Positions 20,791 to 28,260 of a DNA stretch of 37,257 nucleotides are shown here, piece after piece. The notes beneath the pieces are model-generated. The model worked only from the letters and a program-made list of their open reading frames with translations, was not told the DNA's origin and ran no database searches. The translations under genes and the position numbers were made by a program. The stretch lies in the IMG/VR virus record IMGVR_UViG_3300017917_002501, positions 1 to 37,257 of that record. One strand, written 5' to 3'. The stretch is from a virus. Within the stretch, counting starts at the first letter, position 1; each line of letters begins with the position of its first letter.

Positions 20791-21506
20791 TATTTTATTT
20801 CCTTATCTGAGCAAATATATTTTAAATATTTACTATTTTTATCTTTAAATGCTTCATAATTATCAATATGTTTATATAATAAAAATTTACTTATTTCATC
20901 AGAATTATTTTTTAATTCATCCATTTGCATTTTACATGCCTTAATTGCATTTTCTGTAATATCTATAGTTTTAACAAAATTAAATTGATTAGTAAATTTT
21001 ATAAAATTATTATTATGTTCTTGAGTAAAAAAATCTAAGCATACAAAAACACCATCACTAGACAAATATTTTTTTATAGAATCACTAAAAGTATCATAAT
21101 TATTTATTTTCCATGTGGACTCAATCATAGTAATTATATCAAATTGAAAACTATATGAAAAATTATTTAATGATTGAAAAGAATATTCAATATTATTATT
21201 TTTAGTTTTACAATAATTAATACTATATTCATTAAAATCAAGACCATAAACTCTATTAAAATCAAAATATTTTTTATAAATTCTTGTTCCTCCACCACGA
21301 CCACAACCAAGATCTAAAATATTTTTATTTTGTGTTTTAATATTTTTAAGAGCATATAAATATAAACTAGCATTAAAATTTAAAGAATTATTTTTTTCAT
21401 TTAAAATTTTATTTATAGGATAGTATCCTATATTAATAAAATCCATATCATGATCTTTAAATAAATCATTATAATCTTGACATAAACGTAAATATTCAGT
21501 TGGCAT
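20790..21506 (-). CDS. Class I SAM-dependent methyltransferase
   Basis: ILDLGCGRGGGTRIYKKYF (about 62-80) is a clear SAM motif I, and VYGLDFNEYSI gives the acidic residue after strand 2; FDIITMIESTWKI fits motif post-I. 238 residues. It shares one base with its neighbours on both sides, so it belongs to the glycan cassette with the GDPD-like and HAD-nucleotidyltransferase genes. Target unknown; the N-terminal part (MPTEYLRLCQDYND) is unusual. Confidence 0.82.
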   Translation of the reverse strand: MPTEYLRLCQDYNDLFKDHDMDFINIGYYPINKILNEKNNSLNFNASLYLYALKNIKTQNKNILDLGCGRGGGTRIYKKYFDFNRVYGLDFNEYSINYCKTKNNNIEYSFQSLNNFSYSFQFDIITMIESTWKINNYDTFSDSIKKYLSSDGVFVCLDFFTQEHNNNFIKFTNQFNFVKTIDITENAIKACKMQMDELKNNSDEISKFLLYKHIDNYEAFKDKNSKYLKYICSDKEIK

Positions 21507-21946
21507 TATTCATTCCAATACATATAATCACTGCAAATACCAGCAGGTAAAATATCATAATCCTTTAGGTTTGGCACATTTAATTGTACCAAAATACAGC
21601 GTTCAGATACAAGTTTTCCTGGATATGTCCAGATATAATTTTTATTGGTTAATGTATAGTCATCTTGATTATGATAAAAATAATTAATATTTTCAAATTT
21701 TGATAAAAATGTTAATGCTTCTAAGTTTTTGCAATGAAACCATCCACGATTACCAATCTTGTTTATCATAGATTCATTGATTTGTGTTATTGGTTTATCA
21801 TGTCCAAAATATATTAAATTATTTATTACCCATGTATCAATTTCAACATCAAAACCCTTTTCCAATGCAAGTGAAATTGATCCAATTGTATTTTCATTTT
21901 CTGGATCTGGACCATTAATATTTCCTCTATGAGATATTTTAATCAT
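21506..21946 (-). CDS. Glycerophosphodiester phosphodiesterase-like protein
   Basis: GDPD enzymes cleave glycerophosphodiesters using a metal site. Seen: SHRGN (H6, R7), PENENT (E16), VEIDTW (E35, D37) and FGHDKP (H49, D50), the usual HRG / E-x-D / H-D sequence of catalytic motifs. At 146 residues it is only about half a normal GDPD barrel, so the barrel is truncated or reorganised. It overlaps the fusion gene by 8 nt, suggesting a joint role in handling glycerol-phosphate or similar groups on a polysaccharide. Confidence 0.75.
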   Translation of the reverse strand: MIKISHRGNINGPDPENENTIGSISLALEKGFDVEIDTWVINNLIYFGHDKPITQINESMINKIGNRGWFHCKNLEALTFLSKFENINYFYHNQDDYTLTNKNYIWTYPGKLVSERCILVQLNVPNLKDYDILPAGICSDYMYWNE

Positions 21947-23306
21947 TATTATTCCTATTAGACAAATAATGGTTTAAATCTTCTGGAGTTCCCAATCCCT
22001 GCATTTTTTTAATAGGATAAGAGTAAATACGCTTACCATCAGCAATTGCTTCATTAAATACTGGACACACATAAAATTCACCATTAGTTCTAATGTCTTT
22101 GTCTATCATTTGTTCTGCATATTTAATATAGTCGGAACCATGCTTCCAAAAATAAATTCCAGATGTTGCAATATTGCTAATTGGTTTTTTCTCTGCAACC
22201 TCTACAATAAGTCCATCTTGATCTGTTTTTACATATGACCATTTTGGATGTGTTGATTCAAATGTAATGATTGCACCATCTACATTTTCTAACATAAAAC
22301 GATACATAAAGTCTTTGCTATCCCATTCAATAAGTTGATCTGAATTTGCAATTATCAATGGTTTGTCATTGTCAATAATATTTTTAGCCAGTAAACATGT
22401 AACTGCTGCACCGTCAGTAACTTTATTCACTTTAATAATATTACAGTTTGGTGTAAGTAAATTTAATAAATATGATAAATTATATTTGTCATAGTGTTCT
22501 TTTTGAACTATATACGTATATGTTGCATCAATGTTAATATTTTCTACAACGCTTTGAATCATTGGTTTGCCATTAACTTCAACAAGTGGTTTTGGAAATG
22601 CATATCCAGCATCAGCAAAACGTTTACCAAATCCAGCCATTGGGATTAAAATATTTAAATTAGAATCGCTCCACTTAAGTTTATTATCATTTAATATATT
22701 GATTGCTTGTTGTATTTTATTAAATGTTAGGTCTGTTCTATTTAAAACTTCTATTAAAGTCGCTCTACTATCTTTTGCTGCTGTTTTTCCAACAATGCTA
22801 TCTTCAAAAATTACAGTTTGTTCTGAAACAACACCAAAATATGACATTGCTTTCCAATACATTTCTGGATGTGGTTTAGGATTTTTGACATCTTCATTAC
22901 TAACTATATGATCTACCATATCTAAAATACCAAGTTTATTTAAACACTTAATAATTGTTTCTTTAATACTATTACTAGCAACTGCAATGTTAATATTATT
23001 ATTTTTAATTTTAATAAAGAAATCAATTAATTGTAAATCTTTCTCAATATTATCAAACATCATATTTGTAATAGATTGCTTATGTGTCCAAATGGTTTTA
23101 AATGCACTTTCTGGTAATCCTTTGTTTTTATTTAATAATTTTAATTTAATATTGGTAGGAAGTCCTTCATAAATATCTTTTTGTTCTTCTTTTGTAATAA
23201 TGTATTTCTTATCAACTTGTGAAAGTGCATTATTTAAAGCATCAAAATGAATATTTTTACTATCTATTAATACACCATCAAGATCAAATACAATTAACTT
23301 ATTCAT
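21939..23306 (-). CDS. HAD phosphatase / sugar nucleotidyltransferase fusion
   Basis: Residues 1 to about 205 form a beta-phosphoglucomutase-like HAD domain: FDLDGVLID (D8, D10), ASNS (S111), NPKPHPEMY (K144) and FEDS (E168, D169). From about 218 a nucleotidyltransferase begins: LIPMAGFGKRF (223-230), FPKPLVEVNGKPMI, SDQ, and near the end EFYVCPVFNEAI. This second domain normally makes NDP-activated sugars or polyols. One continuous frame of 455 residues. The HAD part may remove or move a phosphate on the same substrate before activation. Precise sugar not readable. Confidence 0.87.
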   Translation of the reverse strand: MNKLIVFDLDGVLIDSKNIHFDALNNALSQVDKKYIITKEEQKDIYEGLPTNIKLKLLNKNKGLPESAFKTIWTHKQSITNMMFDNIEKDLQLIDFFIKIKNNNINIAVASNSIKETIIKCLNKLGILDMVDHIVSNEDVKNPKPHPEMYWKAMSYFGVVSEQTVIFEDSIVGKTAAKDSRATLIEVLNRTDLTFNKIQQAINILNDNKLKWSDSNLNILIPMAGFGKRFADAGYAFPKPLVEVNGKPMIQSVVENINIDATYTYIVQKEHYDKYNLSYLLNLLTPNCNIIKVNKVTDGAAVTCLLAKNIIDNDKPLIIANSDQLIEWDSKDFMYRFMLENVDGAIITFESTHPKWSYVKTDQDGLIVEVAEKKPISNIATSGIYFWKHGSDYIKYAEQMIDKDIRTNGEFYVCPVFNEAIADGKRIYSYPIKKMQGLGTPEDLNHYLSNRNNND

Positions 23307-24231
23307 TAATAGATCCTATCATTGCATTAAGTTTATCTATCATATTTTGAGAACTATTGTCTATATTTGGAATGCATAAATATTGTTGATTTTTAAAATA
23401 TGTAATTAAATTATAAAAATGATGTATCTCGTTAGTCATTTTATTATTTAAAAATGGATGAATAACGCTAAAAGGTGTAGTTAACTCTATAATATTTGAA
23501 TTTTCTTGCATAAACATAGCATTAGTTAGTCCAGCGCCAGTTACAGAAATTAATGTTTTAACAGTATAAAAATAATTTATTTGTTCTTGAAAATTATTAA
23601 AATTTTCTGCAAATATAATTTCAAAATTATTTTTCTTTAAATAGTCTTTTAATAAAGAATCATCCTGCAACCTAGAATTATTCTTTCTATCAAGGTAAAC
23701 TTTTCTATAAGCAGGTACAGATAAATCATTAATATATTTTTTATAAAAATTAAAAACAATATTAGAAGAATCAGTTAACCCTATTGATGGCATATACATA
23801 ATATAAAAATTATTAGCATGAATAATTGTATCTAATGTACAATCAATCAATACATATTCTATTTTTAAATCATTTAATGCTTTAAGAAAAAATGTATAAA
23901 AATTAACATCTTTATTATATAAAAGTGAAGTATCAATAACTAAAACACAATTTGGTGTTTTTTCATATTGTTCTAATAAACATGCAATAGAATCATTATG
24001 AAAATGATAGTAATTAGCACTTAATGTAATAAAAATTTTATTTTTATCAGAAATAAAATTAAAAGTATTATAACTACCAAGTTGTGTAGAAATATTTGGC
24101 CTATATAAAGGAAGTCCTGGATTAACAATTTTTATTTCATGACTATCTTTATAAAAAATAAAGTTGCCAGTATATGTTGAATCCTTTATAACTGTAACTG
24201 TCACTTTTGCTCCATTGTAAGAGACATCCAA
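23299..24231 (-). CDS. GT61/DUF563-like glycosyltransferase (1)
   Basis: Segments YYHFHNDSIACLLEQYE (about 78-94), RKVYLDRKNNSRL, FAENFNNFQEQINYFYTVKTLISVTGAGLTNAMF and IIELTTPF match the order of conserved blocks in GT61-type transferases. It has 310 residues and overlaps the end of the WhiB gene by 31 nt. The G-A-G-L-T-N motif corresponds to G-T-S-L-V-N in the copy at 30869. It likely adds a sugar to the glycan built by the neighbouring fusion gene. Confidence 0.72.
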   Translation of the reverse strand: MDVSYNGAKVTVTVIKDSTYTGNFIFYKDSHEIKIVNPGLPLYRPNISTQLGSYNTFNFISDKNKIFITLSANYYHFHNDSIACLLEQYEKTPNCVLVIDTSLLYNKDVNFYTFFLKALNDLKIEYVLIDCTLDTIIHANNFYIMYMPSIGLTDSSNIVFNFYKKYINDLSVPAYRKVYLDRKNNSRLQDDSLLKDYLKKNNFEIIFAENFNNFQEQINYFYTVKTLISVTGAGLTNAMFMQENSNIIELTTPFSVIHPFLNNKMTNEIHHFYNLITYFKNQQYLCIPNIDNSSQNMIDKLNAMIGSINE

Positions 24232-24488
24232 ACTTCAGACCAGTCTTTTTTGCTTTTATGTTTATTAAACTCTCTAGATATTTCTCCATTTTCAAGATAA
24301 ACTCCACCCCAAACTCCCCATTCTTTTCCAGAAATACCATTAGCAAAACAAAGTTTTCTAACTGGACAAGAACGGCAAAGCATATCTACCATTGGTCGTG
24401 AAGATTCTTCATCTTCATATTTATCAAAAAATAAATTAGTTTCTAAACCCAAACATGATCCTTCGTCTTTCCATAAATGTTGTTTCAT
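24201..24488 (-). CDS. WhiB-family iron-sulfur transcription regulator
   Basis: WhiB proteins are found only in Actinobacteria and their phages, bind a 4Fe-4S cluster and act with the sigma factor on promoters. Here C12, C38-x2-C41 and C47 (CRSCPVRKLC) give the four ligands, followed by GVWGGVY, the beta-turn that contacts sigma. 95 residues, normal length; the usual basic C-terminus is present (FNKHKSKKDW). It could redirect the host polymerase to phage promoters or affect septation. AAGG precedes ATG 24488. Confidence 0.93.
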   Translation of the reverse strand: MKQHLWKDEGSCLGLETNLFFDKYEDEESSRPMVDMLCRSCPVRKLCFANGISGKEWGVWGGVYLENGEISREFNKHKSKKDWSEVWMSLTMEQK

Positions 24489-24490
24489 GG

Positions 24491-24700
24491 TTAGACCTTA
24501 TATTTTTGTGGAATATCCCAACCATTACGATTAAGAGTATAAATGCGTTGCAAGTACCAGTTTTCCCCTACCCTGACACCATCTACGGATGTTCGTGCAA
24601 TATCTGATCGTTTGCGTTCTGCAACATCCCAGCCAATCCAATGAAGATTGTTATTTTTTCTAACAATTTTTTCCATTGTTTCAAGTTTATCAATAATCAT
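24491..24700 (-). CDS. Hypothetical protein (69 aa)
   Basis: Starts MIIDKLETMEKIVRKNNNLHWIGWDVAERK; the C-terminal half (VRVGENWYLQRIYTLNRNGWDIPQKY) is aromatic and basic. It lies directly upstream of WhiB, with a 2-nt gap. No family recognised; a DNA-contact role is possible given its charge. Confidence 0.6.
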   Translation of the reverse strand: MIIDKLETMEKIVRKNNNLHWIGWDVAERKRSDIARTSVDGVRVGENWYLQRIYTLNRNGWDIPQKYKV

Positions 24701-24708
24701 ATTAACTC

Positions 24709-25059
24709 CTAATATTGGAAAATTCCAATTTCTACATTTTTAAGTTCGGCAGCAGCAACTAGTTTAGATGTGCTTTGTTTTGGTTTAGCAAGATAAGCAA
24801 AATAATTTACATATTCTAAATTTTCTTCAATCCAAGAAGGAGGAACTTTATAAAATTTAATTTTTTTACCTCTTGCTTTCATTCCTTTTTCAGAAATATT
24901 AGAAAATTCAGAAACCATTGAATTAATTTTTGCAGGACCAGCAGAATAAATTAAAAACTCTGCATCTTCATCTTGCATATACGATAGTGCAACACCCATA
25001 GCACGAATAAAGACATTATAGTCATTAAATTCATTCGTTCCCTGTACTGCCACTATCAT
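24709..25059 (-). CDS. SLOG-like hypothetical protein (116 aa)
   Basis: The start IVAVQGTNEFNDYNVFIRAMGVALSYM and AEFLIYSAGPAKINSMVSEFS resemble the Rossmann-like SLOG/YspA group (DUF2493-type), which binds nucleotides or their derivatives. The match is by pattern only. It overlaps the upstream membrane protein by 29 nt. Confidence 0.5.
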   Translation of the reverse strand: MIVAVQGTNEFNDYNVFIRAMGVALSYMQDEDAEFLIYSAGPAKINSMVSEFSNISEKGMKARGKKIKFYKVPPSWIEENLEYVNYFAYLAKPKQSTSKLVAAAELKNVEIGIFQY

Positions 25060-25450
25060 TTTTATTCCCCCTATTTAAACTATCCAATATGAATAGCATT
25101 TTTTCTACTTCTTGTTTAGACATATTAGATGTATCAACAGGTTGTGCTGTTTCTGTATCTGGATCTCCATCCACTGTATCAGAAACATAAAACACATTAT
25201 CTATAACCCAATATGCTTTTCCATCTACCATAATAACCCTAAGCATATTTTTCTCAATATGTTTTCTAGATTGAGAAATCTTTTGCTTAGTCTTACTAGG
25301 TAAGTTTTTTGGAAGTAAATCTTTAACAAGTTCGTGTATGCCACTTTGACTATATACTAACTTATTAATAGTTTTTTTCTTCCTATTAACTCTTTTAAGT
25401 ATAAACCAAATACCTAACAATGTCAAGCCAGTCTGGACAAAGTAGGACAT
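25031..25450 (-). CDS. Membrane-anchored hypothetical protein (139 aa)
   Basis: An N-terminal hydrophobic segment (QTGLTLLGIWFILK, about 6-19) is followed by a basic stretch (RVNRKKKTINK) and a soluble region with AYWVIDNVFYVSDTVDGDP, ending in an acidic/Ser-rich tail. Family unknown. Confidence 0.6.
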   Translation of the reverse strand: MSYFVQTGLTLLGIWFILKRVNRKKKTINKLVYSQSGIHELVKDLLPKNLPSKTKQKISQSRKHIEKNMLRVIMVDGKAYWVIDNVFYVSDTVDGDPDTETAQPVDTSNMSKQEVEKMLFILDSLNRGNKNDSGSTGNE

Positions 25451-25460
25451 ATCGCATTAC

Positions 25461-25610
25461 CTATTTAGATTTTTTTTGATCTACTGGTGCTGCTGCAACA
25501 ACTTTATTTAATTTAATTTGCATTTTTAGCAATTCCAATTCAAGATCAGATGCTTTTTGTTTATAAAAAGCAACTAATTGCTGCAACTCATCAAGTTGAA
25601 TATCTTGCAT
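25461..25610 (-). CDS. Short coiled-coil protein (49 aa)
   Basis: MQDIQLDELQQLVAFYKQKASDLELELLKMQIKLNKVV... forms a single amphipathic helix with heptad-like Leu/Ile spacing, then AAAPVDQKKSK. Possibly a dimerising partner of a neighbouring phage protein. Located 9 nt from the next coding region. Confidence 0.55.
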   Translation of the reverse strand: MQDIQLDELQQLVAFYKQKASDLELELLKMQIKLNKVVAAAPVDQKKSK

Positions 25611-25619
25611 TTCTACCCC

Positions 25620-26003
25620 TTATTTTGTAAAATCAAAAGCACTACCAGACCAAAGTTTTTGAGTTTTATTTTTTTCTCTTTCAACTATTGCTCTAGACCA
25701 TGCAAAACCTGCATCTCCACCCCATGCAAGCCACATAATTCTTCCATTAGAAGGATTTTCTGTGTTGTTCCAATCTTTTCCTTTTTTGTCTACTTCATGA
25801 CGAGAAAAAAAAGAATACATTCTTTTTACTGTATCTAAACTTAGTGATTCTTTATTTGCTAATTGACGAGCACGAGTCCAACCAACTGCAGTACCTGCTC
25901 CATTCGCCTTACCATCTTCTTTATATTTAATTGCACGACGAGCAGCAGATGCCATAGCATCTGTTGGTGTATATGTATCTGCTTTAGATATTTCGTGGAT
26001 CAA
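25620..26003 (-). CDS. Phage-domain protein (R-H-E-V-D-K / W-G-G-D type)
   Basis: The region ARRAIKYKEDG, GWTRARQLANKESLSLDTVKRMYSFFSRHEVDKKG and RIMWLAWGGDAGFAWSRAI matches a domain common in phage head/maturation-related proteins (memory of the R-A-R-x-[IL]-x-N...R-H-E-V-D-K...W-x-L-W-G-G-D pattern). Its start is unclear: TTG 26003 with GGGGTG upstream, or GTG 26012; the upstream gene overlaps it in another frame. A frameshift fusion with that gene is possible. Confidence 0.6.
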   Translation of the reverse strand: MIHEISKADTYTPTDAMASAARRAIKYKEDGKANGAGTAVGWTRARQLANKESLSLDTVKRMYSFFSRHEVDKKGKDWNNTENPSNGRIMWLAWGGDAGFAWSRAIVEREKNKTQKLWSGSAFDFTK

Positions 26004-26667
26004 ATGCTCCACCCCACATTGATTTAGTAGTTGAATATTGACCACCACGACGCTTATATTCTTGTACAACCCATGCATTTGCTACTGCAGATGGATAAAC
26101 ATCAAATTTTCTTTTTGCTTCAGCAATAATTCTAGAATATAATTCTTTGTTTGATGGCTCACCTTTACGTGGCTTAATCATTTCTTTATATTTAGCATTT
26201 GTTGCTTTGCCCATTGTCATTTGCTCTACATCAATTGGAAGAGGTGGAATCTTTGTAACTTCTTGTCCCATTGCACCAATCATATATGGTGTTTCTTCCC
26301 AGCCATCTTCTTCATCAAATTCAAGTGTACGAATTAAAACTACTGGATTGTCTGGAGTTGCTTCTTCTGCATATTCTGAGCCAGGAATACCAAACATTCC
26401 ATTTGTCATAACATATTGAACAATACCAACATGAGTTTCATCTTCACATTGAGCAAGAACAAAATCTCCTTCTGCCACCATATCTTTTTCTAATTTAGGA
26501 TCTTGATCAGCATAAAACTTCATTGCAGCACCAGATGCATATAGTGCACGTACTTGACGCCCTGCTTTATTTTTTGTTGGGTGGCATCCCATTACTTTAC
26601 CCTTGTCATCTACTACAGGGTATCCTCCGCAGTCATTTGAGCCTTTTGCTCCTACATGATATGGCAT
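25984..26667 (-). CDS. DUF5872-containing phage protein (227 aa)
   Basis: The C-terminal part NKELYSRIIAEAKRKFDVYPSAVANAWVVQEYKRRGG (about 175-215) is the DUF5872 pattern (R-x-F-D-V-Y-P-S-A-x-A-N-x-W). The N-terminus has NDCGGYPVVDDKGKVMGCHPT and the middle an acidic region ending IPPLPIDVEQ. AAGGAG precedes ATG 26667 with TATAAT at 26697-26692. It ends in KSMWGGAFDPRNI, overlapping the next frame by about 20 nt. In other phages related domains occur near capsid-associated genes; role here unknown. Confidence 0.72.
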   Translation of the reverse strand: MPYHVGAKGSNDCGGYPVVDDKGKVMGCHPTKNKAGRQVRALYASGAAMKFYADQDPKLEKDMVAEGDFVLAQCEDETHVGIVQYVMTNGMFGIPGSEYAEEATPDNPVVLIRTLEFDEEDGWEETPYMIGAMGQEVTKIPPLPIDVEQMTMGKATNAKYKEMIKPRKGEPSNKELYSRIIAEAKRKFDVYPSAVANAWVVQEYKRRGGQYSTTKSMWGGAFDPRNI

Positions 26668-26691
26668 ATGAACTCCTTTTGTTCTATATAG

Positions 26692-26697
26692 ATTATA
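26692..26697 (-). promoter_or_regulatory. -10 box upstream of the DUF5872 gene
   Basis: TATAAT on the minus strand (26697-26692) with TTTACT 16 bp further upstream; expected start near 26685 leaves a short leader containing AAGGAG before ATG 26667. Confidence 0.45.
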
Positions 26698-27036
26698 TCA
26701 GAATTTACGCTCAAGTAAACGCTTAAGTTCAGATAAGTGCCATTGCTCTTCCTTAGATAATTTAAGCACTTCTTCTTCAATTAGGGCTTTTTTAGTAATT
26801 GTAACAATTGGATCTTCTTCAAAAAAATCAATATTTGCATACCCTTTTTCCCATAAATTCATGATTTCTCTATTAACACCATTTAAATGTTCTGCATAAA
26901 GTTCAGGCATTAAAATTTTAAGTTTTGGTGTAAAAGAATATAGTGGGTCGCCACTAGAATCAAGACCAATAATCTCAATACCACCATTTAAAATTAAATC
27001 TTCTATTGTTTGATTTATAAATTCATCATCACTCAT
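26698..27036 (-). CDS. Hypothetical protein (112 aa)
   Basis: An acidic, helical product: MSDDEFINQTIEDLILNGGIEIIGLDSSGDPLYSFTPKLK..., then a Glu-rich C-terminal helix (LSKEEQWHLSELKRLLERKF). The GGIE..GLD.SGDPLYSFT segment resembles small phage proteins of unknown function. Overlaps the upstream zinc protein by 8 nt. Confidence 0.65.
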   Translation of the reverse strand: MSDDEFINQTIEDLILNGGIEIIGLDSSGDPLYSFTPKLKILMPELYAEHLNGVNREIMNLWEKGYANIDFFEEDPIVTITKKALIEEEVLKLSKEEQWHLSELKRLLERKF

Positions 27037-27550
27037 TATTTTTACCCCACTTTTCTTGAAATTTTTTTTCTATTGATTGATTAACATCGATATACGCTTT
27101 TTCTTTCAATTCAAAAAATGTTCCATATTCAAAATCATCATCTTTTATAGTGCTCATAAAAGGACAAAAAATTCTTGCCTGAGCCATACATTCTTGATGA
27201 AATGGATGAACATCTGAAAAAACATAGGCACCATCTTTTTTTAACTCTTTTACGTTAGGACATTTCCATCTTGCAACAATTTCATTGTTATTGATAGTAA
27301 TTCCACAATAAGGACATAGCATATTTTGATAAATTAACTTTTCATTGTCTAAATTTAATTTTAATAAATTATTATTATGAAAATCAGATTTTGATTGCCA
27401 TGGAACTGGAACCTTTTTTGCTATTTTAATATTTTTAACTTTTTCATTATTCTTTTTAGGATCTGTATACGCATAAGGTCTTGGCAATCCAACTGTGCTA
27501 GTATTTTCTTCCGACCATTCAAATCCATTTTTAAAATATTTATTGTTCAT
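27029..27550 (-). CDS. Zinc-binding protein with RING/treble-clef-like Cys-His set
   Basis: ATG 27550 is chosen because the longer frame runs back into the thioredoxin gene. In the 173-residue product, CPYC (about 80), a WKCP, then HPFHQECMAQARIFCP give a C-x2-C...C...H-x2-H-x2-C...C set of ligands like a RING-type or treble-clef site. The N-terminal part is Asn/Lys-rich. Function unknown; binding of RNA or protein is possible. Confidence 0.65.
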   Translation of the reverse strand: MNNKYFKNGFEWSEENTSTVGLPRPYAYTDPKKNNEKVKNIKIAKKVPVPWQSKSDFHNNNLLKLNLDNEKLIYQNMLCPYCGITINNNEIVARWKCPNVKELKKDGAYVFSDVHPFHQECMAQARIFCPFMSTIKDDDFEYGTFFELKEKAYIDVNQSIEKKFQEKWGKNNE

Positions 27551-27797
27551 AGGATATAAAATCCAATAATTCTTGTTTTGTTTTTGCACCAGTCATTCTT
27601 GCAATTTCTTTTTCATTTTCAAATAAAATAAAAGTTGGAACGGATCTTAATTCTAAACTTCGTGCTAAATCTTTTTCATTATCAACATTAATTATTTTAA
27701 ATTTAACAAGAGAATCTTTATTGATTTCTTCAACAATTGGCTTTACTCTTTTACAAGGAACACACCAATCAGCAGTAAAATAAAGAACGTGCTTCAT
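27540..27797 (-). CDS. Thioredoxin-like protein
   Basis: FTADWCVPCKRVKPIVEEI carries the active site W11-C12-V-P-C15, and SVPTFILF gives the cis-Pro loop. Phage thioredoxins reduce disulfides or serve as partners of polymerases and ribonucleotide reductases. 85 residues: a minimal thioredoxin. The V-P pair in place of G-P alters its redox properties. Overlaps neighbours by 4 and 11 nt, so it is part of the operon. Confidence 0.92.
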   Translation of the reverse strand: MKHVLYFTADWCVPCKRVKPIVEEINKDSLVKFKIINVDNEKDLARSLELRSVPTFILFENEKEIARMTGAKTKQELLDFISYEQ

Positions 27798-28069
27798 TGC
27801 ATTATTTCTGGACGTTTATTAGCGATAATCTCTGCTGATTCGCCATGCCAATAAATTTTTCCGTCACATGCTATGTTCATTTTTCTTTCACCATTAACCA
27901 TGCTAGATTCACTATACACATATCCATGGATTTCTACTCTATCTGCAAGATATTCTTGTCCATCAATAACAATTCTCCATGCTAGATTACCATTACCAAC
28001 TTTAGTATTATATCTAATTTGAAAATGTTGCGTTGGTTTAAAAAACCATTTTTTAAATTTATCAATCAT
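27794..28069 (-). CDS. Hypothetical protein (91 aa)
   Basis: Basic opening (MIDKFKKWFFKPTQHFQIRYNTKVG) followed by a beta-rich WRIVIDGQEYLADRVEIHGYVYSESS and KMNIACDGKIYWHGESAEII. Looks like a small beta-barrel. No family recognised; coupled to thioredoxin by a 4-nt overlap. Confidence 0.6.
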   Translation of the reverse strand: MIDKFKKWFFKPTQHFQIRYNTKVGNGNLAWRIVIDGQEYLADRVEIHGYVYSESSMVNGERKMNIACDGKIYWHGESAEIIANKRPEIMQ

Positions 28070-28260
28070 TAATTTCCATGCCTTTTATCTATTCGATTAA
28101 TAATATTTTTAACCATTTTTGATGCAGTTGTTTGAAATAAAAATGGGAAAAATGAATGAATAAGGCATATTAACCCAGCAGTAATAAATACTATAGTTAT
28201 TAGCCATGCCTCAAACATATGTTTTAAATAATTTTCATGAACAAATTTTAAATGTTTCAT
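28069..28260 (-). CDS. Single-pass membrane protein (63 aa)
   Basis: One hydrophobic helix (AWLITIVFITAGLICLI, about 18-34) extends into SFFPFLF and is followed by a basic tail. ATG 28260 overlaps the upstream gene by 4 nt. Function unknown. Confidence 0.6.
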   Translation of the reverse strand: MKHLKFVHENYLKHMFEAWLITIVFITAGLICLIHSFFPFLFQTTASKMVKNIINRIDKRHGN

